A DNA stretch of 64,000 nucleotides from positions 1,664,152 through 1,728,151 of the forward strand of contig JAUJYN010000014.1 of NCBI GenBank assembly GCA_030737835.1. Reading direction: 5' to 3'. Every line of letters starts with the position of its first letter. Positions within the stretch are counted from its first letter, which is position 1. Origin of the DNA: Acorus gramineus. Lineage: Eukaryota; Streptophyta; Magnoliopsida; Acorales; Acoraceae. The position numbers and the translations under genes were made by a program. A model generated the notes under the pieces. The model saw nothing but the letters and a program-made list of their open reading frames with translations, was not told where the DNA came from and did not search any database. Shown here piece by piece: positions 23,316 to 35,791 of this stretch.

Positions 23316-25884
23316 TATTATGTATGTGTCATCTGGAGCATTATTGGTTATATTTGGTTAAATTTTGGGTCATATTTTTTCGATTAGAGTCTCCAAAATT
23401 TTAGATTTTAGCTATCTGTGTGAGTTGAAGTACTCTGATTGAAAATCTAACTGCATATTATGGGTCCTGGTATTGTTTTATCATACCTATAAAAATTTCA
23501 TTGAATTCTTGTAACGTTTTAGAAAATTATGCAGTTCCTAATCGCATCTAGGTTTGACGTTATTGGATTGGGAGGTGGGACTTGTCTAAGGGGTGACTTT
23601 GACCAAGTCAAAATAAAATTTGACCAAATCATGGGGTTTTGTTTTTTTAGTTTGGTTGGGTTGACTTGTCAATCCCTCCACCAACTCACTTTTTGAGTAA
23701 TAAAAGCCCCCCCCCCCCTCCCCCCTCTCTCTCTCTCCCCTTCTCACAAGTGACAAACCAGCTGACCTCTTTTTTTTTCTTTTCTTTTGCTTCCCCTTTT
23801 GTTCATTTGAGAAGAAGAAGGAGAAGGTGAAGGAAGAAGTAGTGCATGAAGAGAGGTTAATAGGTGAGTGTGTGTGCTTATGTTGTTGTTATGGATGTTT
23901 CTCTTCCCTCTTCTCCCCTTCATGCTTCCATGGGTTCTCCCCCCCTATTTTCCAGCCAAGAAGAAGAAGGAGAGGCTGAAGAGGTAGTGGTAGTGGTGGT
24001 GGTGGTTGAGGTGGTTGTGGGTGCATCAAAAGCCCCGCATCTCCACATTTCCCTCTCCCTCTTTTGGTAAACTCTTTCCCCTTCTTTTACTGATTTTTAG
24101 GGCTTTAGGGGCTGTTAGGGAGGTCATACAGGCTAGGTTATGGGTTTGGGTGAGTGAGGAGGGTTGGTGAGTAGTTTTGGGGCGCGGGTGCCCAAGCGTG
24201 CGTGCAGGGTCTGGGCGGGCATGAGCGCGGGGTCACGCAGGGTCACGTGGGGGTGCGCCAGAGTGCGGGGCGCGCTTCTGGGTGCCTAGAGGGTGCCATC
24301 AGGAGCAGGCCACGCCCGGGGCTGCCCGAGGGCTTAGGGTTCCTGGGGGGCTCGAGCGTGTGTGCGAGCTCATATGAGTGCATGTCTAAGTCCTTAGCAT
24401 TTTTAGTTAATTTTAAGTGTATTTATGTTTCTATACTCACCCTATTTGATGCCCTTGTCTTGCATATCTTGGCGAATGATCACGCAACGACCAGGGTTGC
24501 GGTGAGTGGATCAATCCAACCCATTTGGGAGGCATTGGATTCGCGTAGTCGTGTATTCCGCCTCCGTGCTATGTTGCATGTTTTTATATTGATATATTGC
24601 ATCCTTGCCATGGTAGGTGATGTGTATGCTAGGGTTATGCGTTGTTATGTCATGCATAGGAAACCATGCTTACCAATACATCATGTCTCATGCTAGGATA
24701 GCCTTATTTCATGTATTCTCCCACCCATTTAGCCATGTATCTAGTTCTTACATGTATGCATGAATATAAAGCATGACTAGGATAATTTCTTGTAATTTTT
24801 ATATCATGTTAGTATTGATTTCAGGATAAATCCCATGTATAGTTATTATGCATGTTGTATGTTGTTGTATACATATAATTAAGCCATGAACCTTGCCTAA
24901 TGAGGTTAGGCAAGTGTATGACCTGTTATGGGGTCATACCATGGCATTGGCATTGCGAATCATCTGTCTTCCCCGTATCCGAGCAATGCGTCCTGAAGGG
25001 AATTCATGAGAATTTGTTAATATATCGGTGTCTAATAACCGATGATGGCGAATCCATGAGGATTGTGTCCATAAGTGTCGAGTGTTTCTCCCCTTCATCG
25101 GCTCTGAGTTGAAGCTGCCCGGATTGAAGCTATCCTGTGAGCCCCCCCACTCGTAGGTACTACCGAGGCGTGTTGACATACCCTTCCGACAGATGTGCTG
25201 ATCGTGGGAGGTTACCAAGTAAAGGCTACCCGGGAGTGGACTATCGGATGACAAATGGCGTGGAACAGACGAATTTCTCCCGATAGTCCTATGTCACCCT
25301 TGGAGGGTAAGGATGAGGTTGTGGTGGGTTCAAGCTGGTACGCAACCCACCAGTTTGAGTGGTTACTCCAATCTTGTTGGGACCTTAATTACTTGAAATG
25401 TTAATATGAGTTGTATTACATGGATGTCGTACCATTCACTGAGCATGTGGCTCACCTCTCGCATGTTGTTTACTCCAGTTGGCATCGAGTCGGATCCGAA
25501 GGAGGAGCTCCCTTAGGCGCAGTATCAGCAGCGGTGCAGCGTCAGTGTTTTGGGTCTAACGAGTGAGAGGCCATCAACATCCCCCCTTCTCTTGTATGTA
25601 TTTGATACTCGTGCTTGTGCACAGTATATGCATATTGATATCTTTCTGTTTATATTGGCTCTAACAGGACAGTTGATTATGTACTCTAGTCTGTAATATG
25701 TTTTTTTGGATTACAGACTTAGTTGTTTAGCTTCCGCTATATTATTACATATATATGACAGCTATCGCTTGTTAATTTCTTTGTCGCCTTGGATGTCATG
25801 TTAGAGTTTTTCTTGATCTCGTCTGTAGATAGCTGATATTATATATTTGCCACATCTCAGGGACAGACGCCCTGGGTCGTTACA
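23316..25884 (+). mobile_element. Old, internally deleted Ty3/gypsy solo LTR
   Basis: Its start (TATTATGTATGTGTCATCTG) is a mutated subfamily I end, and its 3' end GGGTCGTTACA is a mutated GGGGCGTGACA. Flanks are CGTCC and CGTCG. It carries the splice-like and stem-loop blocks near 24499-24550, a perfect 9-bp hairpin at 24892-24914 (CTTGCCTAA/TTAGGCAAG) and another at 25322-25352. It is 2.6 kb, and its decay makes it one of the older insertions. Confidence 0.72.
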
Positions 25885-26463
25885 CGTCGAGACAAGTTCT
25901 CCCCCCCCTGAAGTTCTATGAGGGAAAGTTTGACTCGACGGAGCACTTATTCCTTTTTCAACAATGCATATCCCTCGAAGCAGGGAACGACGCCCTCCTC
26001 TACAAGGTATTCCCATAGAGCCTCGGGGAGCAGGTCCATGCTTGGTTTCAAAAGTTCCCTGCAGTTCCATATCTAGTTTTTGTGGCTTGTGTGAGACGTT
26101 CATTGGACATTACATCTGCCACTGCAAGCTGAAAAAGACGTTGCAAACCTATTCGGGATGAAGCAGGCCAAGGGTGAGCGACTGAAGGATTATCTCACTC
26201 GCTTCAGCGTGAGATGACCCAATTAGACGGTTGCGTCCCAAATACCGCAGCAATGGCCTTTCGTTCGGGGTTCTTGATGTCGTGGAGTTTTTACGAATCC
26301 CTCGTTTGGAAGCCGCCCATCGACATGACTGACATCCTCTCCTGGGCTGAAGCTATATTCGGTTGGAAGAGGATGCCGCCCTCACCGGCCAAAAAGCACC
26401 ACCGCCATGACCGTCGGACCCTCCCTGAAGGGAGTGCCAACCTCGAAGAAGCAACCTGCCAGT
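25885..26463 (+). pseudogene. Ty3/gypsy Tat-lineage gag fragment
   Basis: Reads PLKFYEGKFDSTEHLFLFQQ, then a fast-evolving stretch with YKVFP, SLGEQVHAWFQKFP and KKTLQTYSG / GERLKDYLTRFSV. This is the retrotransposon gag capsid pattern of Tat/Retand elements. At least two in-frame stops and frameshifts break it. It starts exactly at the end of a solo LTR and stops where a different LTR fragment starts (26464). The matching pol probably lies 11.6 kb downstream at 38094. Confidence 0.7.
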
Positions 26464-26750
26464 TGTAGATACCCTAATTTTGACCGTCCAAAGACAAGAA
26501 CATTACTTCATGTAATATTTTAAAATGACCATATTTGGACCAAATGGAAAACCATCTTTAGGGGAATTAGAAGGAGAAAAGAAGAAAATAATATGGACCA
26601 ACAATTAGAAAAATTAAGAGGCCAGAAACTAGGCGGCTACTTCAAAGTAGCCGCCTCTCCTTCAACGGCTAAGAACAACAAGCCGCCCCCTAACCGCTTC
26701 ATAGAGATGGGACATAAAGTTGGCATTTAATGCTAATCATTGCGGGTTTG
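26464..26750 (+). mobile_element. LTR fragment of a third family
   Basis: Starts TGTAGATACCCTAATTTTG, a common Tat-type LTR start. It contains palindromic GGCGGCT / AGCCGCC words. Its CGGCTAAGAACAACAAGCCG (26666-26685) is nearly the reverse complement of 50976-50997. No 3' end is seen. Confidence 0.5.
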
Positions 26751-27962
26751 TGTAACGTCTCTGTATTTTTAGCCTTATATATTTATTTTAAATATATAAT
26801 GAAAATTTTAATTGATATTTAATTATTTCAATTTTAGATTTGGCGGTAGGCCCAAATGAGTCTAATTTGATTTATAATTATAAAAATTATAAATTGATGT
26901 TGAAATATTTATTTTATATTTTTTTGGAGATTTTTATAGTCTCAAGATATTTTGGTTGAAATTTGGTGAGATTCGGAGTTCAGGAAATTAGGTTTTTAAG
27001 ATTTTGTGTTAAGTTATTGGGCCCAGGGATCTAGTCGCGAATCCAGAATATCTTTTAATAGGCTTCAGGGATCTGTTTGTAAATCGGATAGGGATCTGTC
27101 TGTAAATCGGATAAGGACCTAGTTGTAAACCCGTAATACTTGAGGGGTCGTTTTGTAATTTGGTAAAAACCCCTTTTATATAACAAGTTTTGGGTTAGGG
27201 TTTGCATCAGAATTCTCATGAGGCATGAAGGGGGTTGATGACCTAGCTTTACCCATCGAGCACCACAAGGTGATAAATCTTTCTCTTTTGATTTTTATTG
27301 TTTAGTGTTTCAATTTAGTTTGGTTAGGAGATGATTGTGTCAATCTATTATTTGGGAAAGAAGGTTGATGGATTAGGGTTAAGGTTGATTGATTTGATTT
27401 AGATGATTGTTTGATTAGATTTCAATAGATCTTGAAAGATTTCTTAATATCAAAATAGATTTATTGGTTTTGAGGATTAAATGGTTATTTTCGGGTTGAT
27501 TGAATACCTGATCATTAAATCGTGTTTTTTACTATGCTAGAGCAGTTGCTGGGAAAATTGTATTTCACAAACAGAAATAGGTTTCGAAAAGATTTTTCCA
27601 ACGAATCTTGAATCGGATAATTTGGAGTTACGGGTAGAAAGTTATGATTTTTTAAATATTTCTGTGTAGTTTCTTAGAATTCAAATATTTAGCTTCATGA
27701 CCAAGTTTGATGAATTTTAGAGATTAAAAGGATCCCAAATGGATGTTTAATGAGTATAATTTGATTTGTGGGATTTGATGATTTTATTGATCTTGGTGAT
27801 TCAAATTGGATCTTAAATCAATTAATTTGGTTTAGTGGGATCAATGAATATTAATTGAATATTATTGTTATTTGGATGTAAATTGATTGGATTGATTTAT
27901 TCTCTCTCGAATAAAATGTGATGTCATAAAAATCTTCATTGATCCCACTAAACCAAATTAGT
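26751..27962 (+). mobile_element. AT-rich LTR fragment, TGTAACGTCTC start
   Basis: Starts TGTAACGTCTCTGTATTTTT, typical of another plant gypsy LTR family. It contains a TATA-like TTTTATATAACAAG near 27173 followed by AGGTGATAAAT, resembling a leader with a donor site. It breaks off near 27962 into unrelated LTR sequence. Confidence 0.5.
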
Positions 27963-28075
27963 CTGTGTTGTCATTGTTGATGTTGTTTGGAGTATATTAT
28001 TGACCTCCTGTTTAGACTGCTGATATCATATATACCATTGCCGCGTCCTGGGGACGGCCGCCCTGGGGCGTGACA
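27963..28075 (+). mobile_element. Terminal 113 bp of a Tekay-type LTR
   Basis: Ends GCCGCGTCCTGGGGACGGCC then CTGGGGCGTGACA. It is fused directly to internal LTR sequence at 28076. GTTTG before 26751 and GTGGT after 28075 do not match, so the 26751-28075 unit is a recombination product rather than one clean insertion. Confidence 0.6.
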
Positions 28076-29307
28076 GTGGTAGTGGTGGTGGCGGTCGAGG
28101 TTGTCGGGGCGAGCTTGCAATCTCCGCCTTCCCTCCCCCTCCCTTGGTGAGTTATTTTTCCCTCTTCCTTGCTGATTTATAGTAGATTTGGGTGTGTTGG
28201 GAGGTCATGCATGCTAGGAAGTTGGGTTAGGGTGTGTGAGGGGGGCCAGGGAGGGGTTAAAGTTGGCCGGAGGCGTGCGTGAGTCTGTCCGCGCACATGC
28301 ACGTGCGGCCGTGGGCGCAGAGGGGCACAGTCTGGCGCGCAGGAGGGTGCGCGCGCGTGCGCGCGTGAAGCGAGCGCACAGGTTTGCGTAGGCGCGTGCG
28401 GGGCAGCGAGTCTGGGCGCGCCTGGGCATGCGATAGGGCTCCAGTGCAAGCGTGCGCGTGCCCGCGCGTGCAGGGACACGCGCGGGGCTTCTCAGGGGCT
28501 CGGGTAGGTGCTGGGGCACTCGGGCATGCGTGCGTACGTGTGTGCTCGCATGCGTGCGAGCCCGTATGCGTGCATGTCTAAGTCTTTGGCATTTCTAGTT
28601 AAATTCTAAGTGTTTTAATGTGGTTATACTCACCATTCTGATGCCCTTACCTTGCAGATCTCGTCAAATGGGATGCGCGAGGTCCCGGGTTACGGTGAGT
28701 GGTTCGATCCAACCCTTCGGGATGCGCTCAATGCACGTAGTCGTGCATCGCGCATCCATGGGGCTTCTTTGCACCCTAAATATGCTAGATATTTGCATGC
28801 TAGGCTTGGATAGCTCGTATATTGTGTTGAACCTCCTTTTCTACCATATACTTCCATATGTATCATATTCATGTGTGAATTATTATGTTTGCATGCGCCC
28901 TTCATGTATGGGCATGTGTGATGTGTGTTTATATGAATGTATAGAATATGCATGCCTTAGGTAGTCCCTATTTATAGTACTACCTCCCTATGTTAGTAAT
29001 ATCTAGCATGATTAAACCGGGGTTAATAACTGGGTGCATACTTAATATTCCAGGTCATAAGACTCAAGGGTGTGGTGTAGTTGTTGCGCCCATGCTAATG
29101 GGGCAAAGCTATGACCAACTTCAAGAGATGATGAGCTCTCTCTCGCCCTCTCCCTTTGTACGAACTGAGTAAGTAGATGCGATTTCCTACTCGACTCAGG
29201 TTCGTTTGGAATATTGGCATGCACCTGTTAGTGAGCGAGATCGCGCTTGACTTTTCCCTTTTAAGTTGGTGATATCCAACGCATTTTAGGGTATACCTTG
29301 TATGCTT
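28076..29307 (+). mobile_element. Tekay-type LTR, 5'-truncated, left part
   Basis: Enters the LTR at the GGTGGTGGCGGTCGAGG zone. It carries the CCTTGGTGAG site, a GC-rich block (28250-28570), the acceptor CCTTGCAG (near 28657), the donor GGTGAGTGG and the stem-loop 28720-28757. It is interrupted at TGCTT (29303-29307) by the inverted LTR and resumes at 36291. Confidence 0.72.
28720..28757 (+). promoter_or_regulatory. Two-tier LTR stem-loop
   Basis: The outer stem GGATGCGC / GCGCATCC (28720-28727 with 28750-28757) encloses the inner stem TGCACG / CGTGCA (28732-28737 with 28742-28747), loop TAGT. It has the same position and architecture as the stem-loops at 17273, 34140, 53646 and 60105, but a different sequence. 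Confidence 0.6.
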
Positions 29308-29888
29308 TGTCACGCCCCAGGCGTCCCCGAGACGTGGCAATAATAAAATATCAGCTATCAATACCTGAGGTCAATAAAGACACCAACAACAATACACAAG
29401 GCGGCAAAGCAAGATAATGATAACTGACTGAAAAGCGGAAGCATAATATATAAACAATGTCTGTAAATCAAAAACATTATTACAGACCCGAATACACAAT
29501 CAATGTCCTGTGAAAGCCAAGTCTAGACCAAAGAAAATACAACCTGTGCCACATGCACGATTTACAAAGCATAAAATGACTCTAGGAATGCTGACAGCCT
29601 CGCACTCCTCACCCGCGGGTAGAACGCTCCACGCCCATAAGACCACGCCACAAGAAAGCTCCAGCTCCACGCCCAACACTGCCCCTAAAAAGAAACAGTA
29701 TGCGAGGGGTGAGCTACAAGCTCAGTGAGTGGCTGGAAACCAATCACCATACTACAGTTCAATACATAATCAATTTTCTTTCAAGGAAAACATGGGTGGA
29801 AACCCATGGATAACTGGGTCACGCGGCGGTGTGACCAACCTCACCCCCACCCTCACTCCCGGAGGGAGTCTTTTGGGACTTATGGGGA

Positions 29889-30060
29889 GAGACCATACCG
29901 TCGGTCGAAGAGACCCAGATTTACTGGTCTAGAGACCATACTGTCGGTCGAAGAGACCCGGATTTACTGGTCTAGAGACCATACCGTCGGTCAAACAGAC
30001 TCGGATTTACTGGTCTTGGGATCATACCGTTGGTTAAAGAGACCCGGATTTACTGGTCTA
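29889..30060. repeat. 43-bp tandem repeat, four copies
   Basis: Units start at 29889, 29932, 29975 and 30018. Each reads GAGACCATACCGTCGGTC... and ends TTTACTGGTCT with small changes. The related LTR at 19164 has only one unit at this place, so the expansion is private to this copy or its source. Confidence 0.88.
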
Positions 30061-32706
30061 CACAACACTACTGGATCATCTACATCTAGATAATTGCTCA
30101 AACGATGCCTTTAAACATCGATACAGGACCGGACCCAACAACTATGGGAACGGTCGAACAACGAATGGGTCACGCGGCGATATTCTTCACCTCATCCTTA
30201 CCCTCACTCCTGGAGGGAGACTCTTGGGACTTTTGGAAGAGATTTAGACTGCTCTACACCCCTGGTCCACCCGGTAGCCTCTCCCACACTCCGTAGCCTC
30301 TACCTGGTATACTCCCACGATCAGCACTGTCCGACGCATCGGAGGTACCTACAGATGGGAGCCCTCTGTCAGGTCAGCTTTCCAACGCCGGGGAGTCCCT
30401 ACTCGGATCCAACCAAAAGGGAGAACGATTCCCACGCCCGTAACATCATTCGTTAACCCTCTCCCGGGTAGTATCTACAACCCGATCTCCTCAACTCACC
30501 GCTCTACACCCTTGGTCCGCCAGTAGCCCTTTCCTCGGGTAGCCTCTACCTGGTATACTCCCACGATCAGTACTCTTCCGAGTGCATCGGTGGTACGTCG
30601 GATCCAACGAAGGGGAGAACGATCCCATGTTCGCAAAGCGAACCCAATGGAAAACAACTACTCTCGATACTCACTTATCGAGATATCAAAACACAGGCAT
30701 AACAACAATCAACACACTCATATTAACCTTAAAGTAGTCATAGTCCCTATACGGGAGTAACTACACAAGTTAGTGGGTCGTAACATCGCCGACCCACCCC
30801 ACGCTCACCCTTTAGGGGTGTCATGGGCCTTTTGGGACAGACTAGACCGCTCTCCACCCCTGGTCCACCCGGTAGCCTCTCCCACACTCCGTAGCCTCTA
30901 CCTGGTATACTCCCACGATCAGCACTGTCCGACGCATCGAAGGTACCTACAGATGGGAGCCCCTTGTCAGGTCAGCTTTCCAACGCCGGGGTGTCCCTAC
31001 ATCGGATCCAACCAAAAGGAGAAGACAGCCTACTCATGCGTATACGATCCTCTTGGATCCGCCGACAATGATTTGTAACACTACTAATGTCATGAATTCT
31101 CAAGAATTCCTCCAGGGCACATAACTAAGATGCGGGGAAACATATATTATAACAACAAGGTTATAATATTCTCTAAGGCATGCTTATAACAATATGCTCA
31201 CATTTGATTTAATTAAATTAAACTAAATGGGAAACATGCATAGATCGGGGCTTTCCAATCAAGGGACATGGTGTCTAGGCATGTATGGGCCTCTATACAT
31301 GATATATGGATGCATATCCCTAGCATACAAGGTCTAATATGGCATGGATATATCATATTAATCATGCATTGCATAGTATCTACACATCACAGCTAAGGGG
31401 CCCCATCGATGCGCGACGCGCGTCTACGTGGGTCGAGCGCATCCCTAGAGAGGGGGGGGGGGATTGGAATCAAACCACTCACCATACGACCTGGGACCTC
31501 GCGCATCCCATCCGATGAGATCTGCAAGGTAGGGGCATCGAATTTGGTGAGTAACAACACAATTTACACATAGAAATCATTAGAAATACCCAATACTCGG
31601 ACAAGCATGCATACGGACTTGCACGCATGCGAGCACGCACGTACGCACGCGAGTCCGAGTGCCCCGACACCTACCCGAACCCTCGGGCAGCCACACGCAT
31701 GGCCCCCCGCACGCGCACGCACGCACGCACCCCAGCACCCTCGGCGCACTATCACGCGCCCAGACGCGCTGCCGCGCGCGCGCACTACGCCCCCGCGCAA
31801 CACCCTGCGCGCACTGGTCCCCAGCCCCGCGCTCAGGCGCATGCCCAGGCGCACTGCTTCGCGCACACCCCCGCTTGCGCCAGCACCCGCGCGACCACTC
31901 CGCGCGCACCCGCGCACTCGCGCACAGGCACCCGCGCGCGTCTGCGCGCCGACTGCGCCCTCCTGCGCGCTCAGATAGCTCCCGATGCGCGCCCAGCCAA
32001 CCCTAACCCCATTTTAACCCTTCCCAACCCCCCTCACACACACCCTAACACATCTACCCAACATGCATGACCCTCCTAACCAACCCTAAGCCATAAAAAT
32101 CAAGAAAAGAAGGGGAAAGGCTCACCTTTGGAGGGGAAATGTAAGGGGGAGGCTCAGGGGCCCTCGATGCACCCGCGACCACCTAAACCGCCCACCACTA
32201 CCACCACCTCCTCAGCCCTCCTATGGCTGCAAATCAGGGGGGAAGGATCATGAGGGGGAGCTTGAGAGAAGAGAAGATCAACAACAACAATAAAATCTAC
32301 CATCATTTCTGTTATATATGTGTCACTTTTAGCCTGCTGGTAACCGTTGGAGTGTTCTGACAGTTTTTCGTTTTTTTCGGGTTTCGATCGGAACCGCTAA
32401 TTTTTGGACTGTTAGCTATTGTCCTGAGTTAGAGGACTCCGATTGGAAATCTAACTGCATATTTGGTGTCCTGGTGCCATTTTAGGCCTCTCACGAAAAT
32501 TTCATCGAATTCCGGTAACGTTTCCGAAATTTCACAGTTCCGGGGCGTATCCGGGTATTTTAAGTGACTCACTATATAAATGAAATCTAAAATCTTGTTT
32601 GGCACTATTCATCATCCCTACGAAAAGCTTTCTCTCTCTCCCTCTCTCCTTTTCTTCCATTTGAGCCCCTTAGAGCCCTCAAACCCAAAAACCTAAAGCA
32701 TAGGAA

Positions 32707-32731
32707 GTGTAGATCGGGTCCCGATCTACAC
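32707..32731 (+). promoter_or_regulatory. Perfect 12-bp palindrome in the LTR leader
   Basis: GTGTAGATCGGG, one T, then its exact complement. It lies about 130 nt after the TATA-like TATATAAA (32573). The same palindrome is at 52112 and 58565, so it is conserved in three copies. Confidence 0.6.
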
Positions 32732-34139
32732 CCCGGTGCTTTCAAATTCAAATTCCGGTGAGTTTTGCCCCTCCATCCCCCCTCTTTTCTCCTCTGATTT
32801 GGGCCAATTCGAGGGCCAAGAGAGATCCGGGCGTTGGAAGCCTTTTGGGAGAGGTTTCGGTGCGCGGAGAGCAACCGGACTCCTCTTCCTCCCCTTGGTA
32901 AGCCCTTTTTCCTCTCTTTTCATGCTTAGATGTATGTTAGGAGGGTAGATTTGAGGTTGGGAGGCGGTCGGCGGCTGTGGGTGGCCGTTGGCGGCGGTGG
33001 GGTGGTGGTCGGAGGCCATTGGTGGCCGGAGGTGGGTGGTAGAGGTGTCCGGGCAGGTTGGGCGGCTGTCCCGGGAGAGTGGCAGCGGGCGCAGCAAGAT
33101 GGGGCACCAGGTGGCCGGGCGCGCAAGTGCGTGCACGCAGGCGTGCGTGCGGCGTGCGCTCGGGTGGTGCTGCAGGCGTGCTGGGCGCTGGGTAGGACTA
33201 GCTCGGGTAGGCTGGGAGCAGGTGCACCAGTTTGCCGGGGGCGTGAGCGCGGGTGCACGCGCGGGCGTGCGCGCGAGTGCACGCGCGGGCGTGCGCTCGG
33301 GGGGTGTAGGGGGAGGCGTGCGGAGCAGGCTGGCTTGGCTGTGCGCGCTGGCAGGCCAGATAGGCAGGTTGGGCGCACATGCGTGCTGGGCAGGAGCTGC
33401 TCGGGCCTCAGGCGAGCAGTACCCGGGCGTACAAGCCAGCGGTGCTCGGGCCACTCGGCGATGTGCGCAGGCAGGCAGCGCGGGCAGGCTGGCAGGCGCG
33501 CTGGGCGCGTGTTGTGCGGGCGTGCGCGTGGGTGCTGGGTGAGGGTCCCGGGTGCTGGGCGCTGAGCGCTGGGAGCTGGTCGTGGGTGCTGAGCGCTGCG
33601 CGCGGGGCGCTGGGCAGAGGCAGGCGTGCGCGCGGGTAGAGGCTGGTGGTGCGCGCGGAGTGCGCGCGGGTAGAGGCTAGCGGTGCGCGAGGGGTGCGCG
33701 AGGGGCGAGGCGCTGGGCGCGCGGGGCGTGTGGTGTACTTGCGGGTCAGCGCGGGGCGTGCGGGGTGCGCACGGGCTTCTACGGCGGGGCGCAGTGGGCG
33801 CGCGGTGCACCCGGGTGGCTCGGCTGCGGGTCTAGGCATGCGGGCAGGGGCCCGACGGTGCGCCTGGGTGCGCGGGCTGAGGCGCGGCGGTGCATCCGGG
33901 GGCGGTGGCCGTGCGGGTGGCCGTGCGGGTGGTTGCCGGTGGGTTCGGGAGTGAGTCGGGATGCTCGGATACGTGTGCGTACGGGCCGTATGTACGTTTG
34001 TCTGAGTGTTGGGTATTTTAGAGTATTTTTGATGTATTTATGGATTTTACTCACCAAGTTGGTTACCCTGTCTTGCAGATCTCGACGGACGGTCTCGCGT
34101 CGACCCGATCTCCGGTGAGTGGGACGATCCAACCCAGTA

Positions 34140-34178
34140 GGGAGGCGTTACATGCACTTGGGCGTGTACCGTCCTCCC
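34140..34178 (+). promoter_or_regulatory. Two-tier LTR stem-loop, covarying copy
   Basis: Outer stem GGGAGG / CCTCCC (34140-34145 with 34173-34178), inner stem TACATGC / GCGTGTA (34149-34155 with 34162-34168), loop ACTTGG. Compared with 53646-53684, two base pairs are changed on both sides (G-C for A-T, and C-G for T-A) and one C-G becomes T-G. Confidence 0.65.
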
Positions 34179-35756
34179 CTGGGGCACCATAGTAAATATT
34201 AACCTGTTAATATGAAAAGCTATGGAAGCATGATAATCTGTAGTATGCATGCCACCCTAGATTTGTATGCTAGGGACTTATACCCTTAGGACCCGTATCA
34301 GAGCCATGCACCCTGTTATCATGTTTCCATGCTAGGAAAGCCCCGACCGATGCATGTTCCCATTTAGTTTATTTATTTAAATAAAATGCGAGCATGTGAT
34401 TATTAGCCTGTCTTAGCGAATATCATAGGGGAGGGGCCTCGCGAGGACAGCGGTGAGACCCGGGCTAGGGTACTCCGTGTTCCTTGTTTGGTTGTCGGGA
34501 TGTCCTATATCGGGACCTCACGCTGCCCTCCCAAGGATTCTTTCCCCGTTAATATTCCAACCTTGTTATAACTATTATGCATGTTCCCCGCATCTTGGTT
34601 ATGCGCCCTGGAGGAATTCTGAGGAATTCAGGACATTAGAGTTGTTATGATGTGCTGTCAGCGGATCCGAGTGGATCATATGCGATGGATAGGCTGTTCT
34701 GTTCCCTTCGTTGGATCCGTGTAGAGACTACCCCGGCGTTGGAAAGGTCGTCCCGTGCAGGGGCTCCCATCAGTAGGCGCCTCCTGATTTGGTAGAAGGA
34801 CTGTGCTGAATGTGGGAGTGGCCAAACGACCTACGGAGTGGAGAGAGACTATCGGTGGACCAGGGGTGACCAACAGCCTAGTCAGTCCCAAGAGCCTAGG
34901 TCACATATTGAGGGTGAGGGTGAGGGTATGGTGGGCCGGCGATGTGGCAACCCACTGGATTATAAGTCCCAATATCCTTGGTCACCCAGTGAGGGTGAGG
35001 GTGAGGGTGTAGCGGGTGGCGGTAGCGACCCGCTGGTTTCGTGTAATTAGTCCCAATATCCTTGGTCACCCATTGAGAGGTGAGGGTGAGGGTGTAGTGG
35101 GTTGGCGGTAGCGACCCACTGGATTGCGGAGTTGCTGCCATTTTGTGGCTTGAGTAATGTGATTGTGGATTAATAATATCTGGTTGTGGTTAATATAAGC
35201 TGTGATGCATAGGTTGTGCTGTTCACTGAGCGTGTGGCTCACCCCTCGCATAATATTTTTCTCCAGTGTCATCTGAGTCGGATCTGGAGGAGGAGCTCCC
35301 CGAGGGACTTCATCAGTAGCGGAGTAGCGCCACGTCCCACGAGTATCAGAGGCTATCAGCATTCCTTTTGCTTGTATGTATTATATTCCGTGCTTGGGCA
35401 CGTGTTTGTGTATTATTTGGATGTCTTTGTATATATTGGCTCTCCCAGGACAGTTGATTATGTATCGAGTCTGTAATATGTTTTTGGATTACAGATTCAG
35501 TCTTTTTAGCTTTCGCATTTGGTGTATATATTATGTCAGCCCTGCTTTTATCCGTGTTGTCATTTTAGCTGTTGTGTGAGTATGTTATTGAACTCCTGTT
35601 TACTGATATCATATATACACTTGCCGCGTCCGGGGTCGGCCGGCCCTGGGGCGTGACAACTTCCTCCTCCACCATCTCCTTCTCATTGGGGACTTAAAAC
35701 AAAGACCTAGAGGGGCTTTGAAAAGAGAGAAGAGAGGGCCAAGATGTGGGCGTGGA

Positions 35757-35791
<35 letters not shown>

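Larger units (their letters stand above)
32310..35658 (+). mobile_element. Solo Ty3/gypsy LTR (subfamily I), nested, 3349 bp
   Basis: Runs from TGTTATATATGTGTCAC to GGGGCGTGACA. Flanks ATTTC (32305-32309) and ACTTC (35659-35663) look like a target duplication with one change. It is inserted into the minus-strand LTR 29308-36290. It contains TATATAAA at 32573-32580, a 25-nt palindrome at 32707-32731, a donor at 32896, micro-exon borders at 34079 and 34114, a stem-loop at 34140-34178 and three GGGTGA/hairpin modules at 34908-35120. Confidence 0.88.

Noticed and set aside
24202..24696. 164-codon open frame in an LTR
   Set aside because: Runs from the GC-rich block across the splice-like blocks. 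Homologous LTRs do not keep the frame.
32926..33954. Long overlapping open frames on both strands (up to 294 codons) rich in Arg, Pro, Ala and His
   Set aside because: They lie in the GC-rich block of an LTR, where stop codons are rare by composition. They are open in several frames at once, and no domain is seen.
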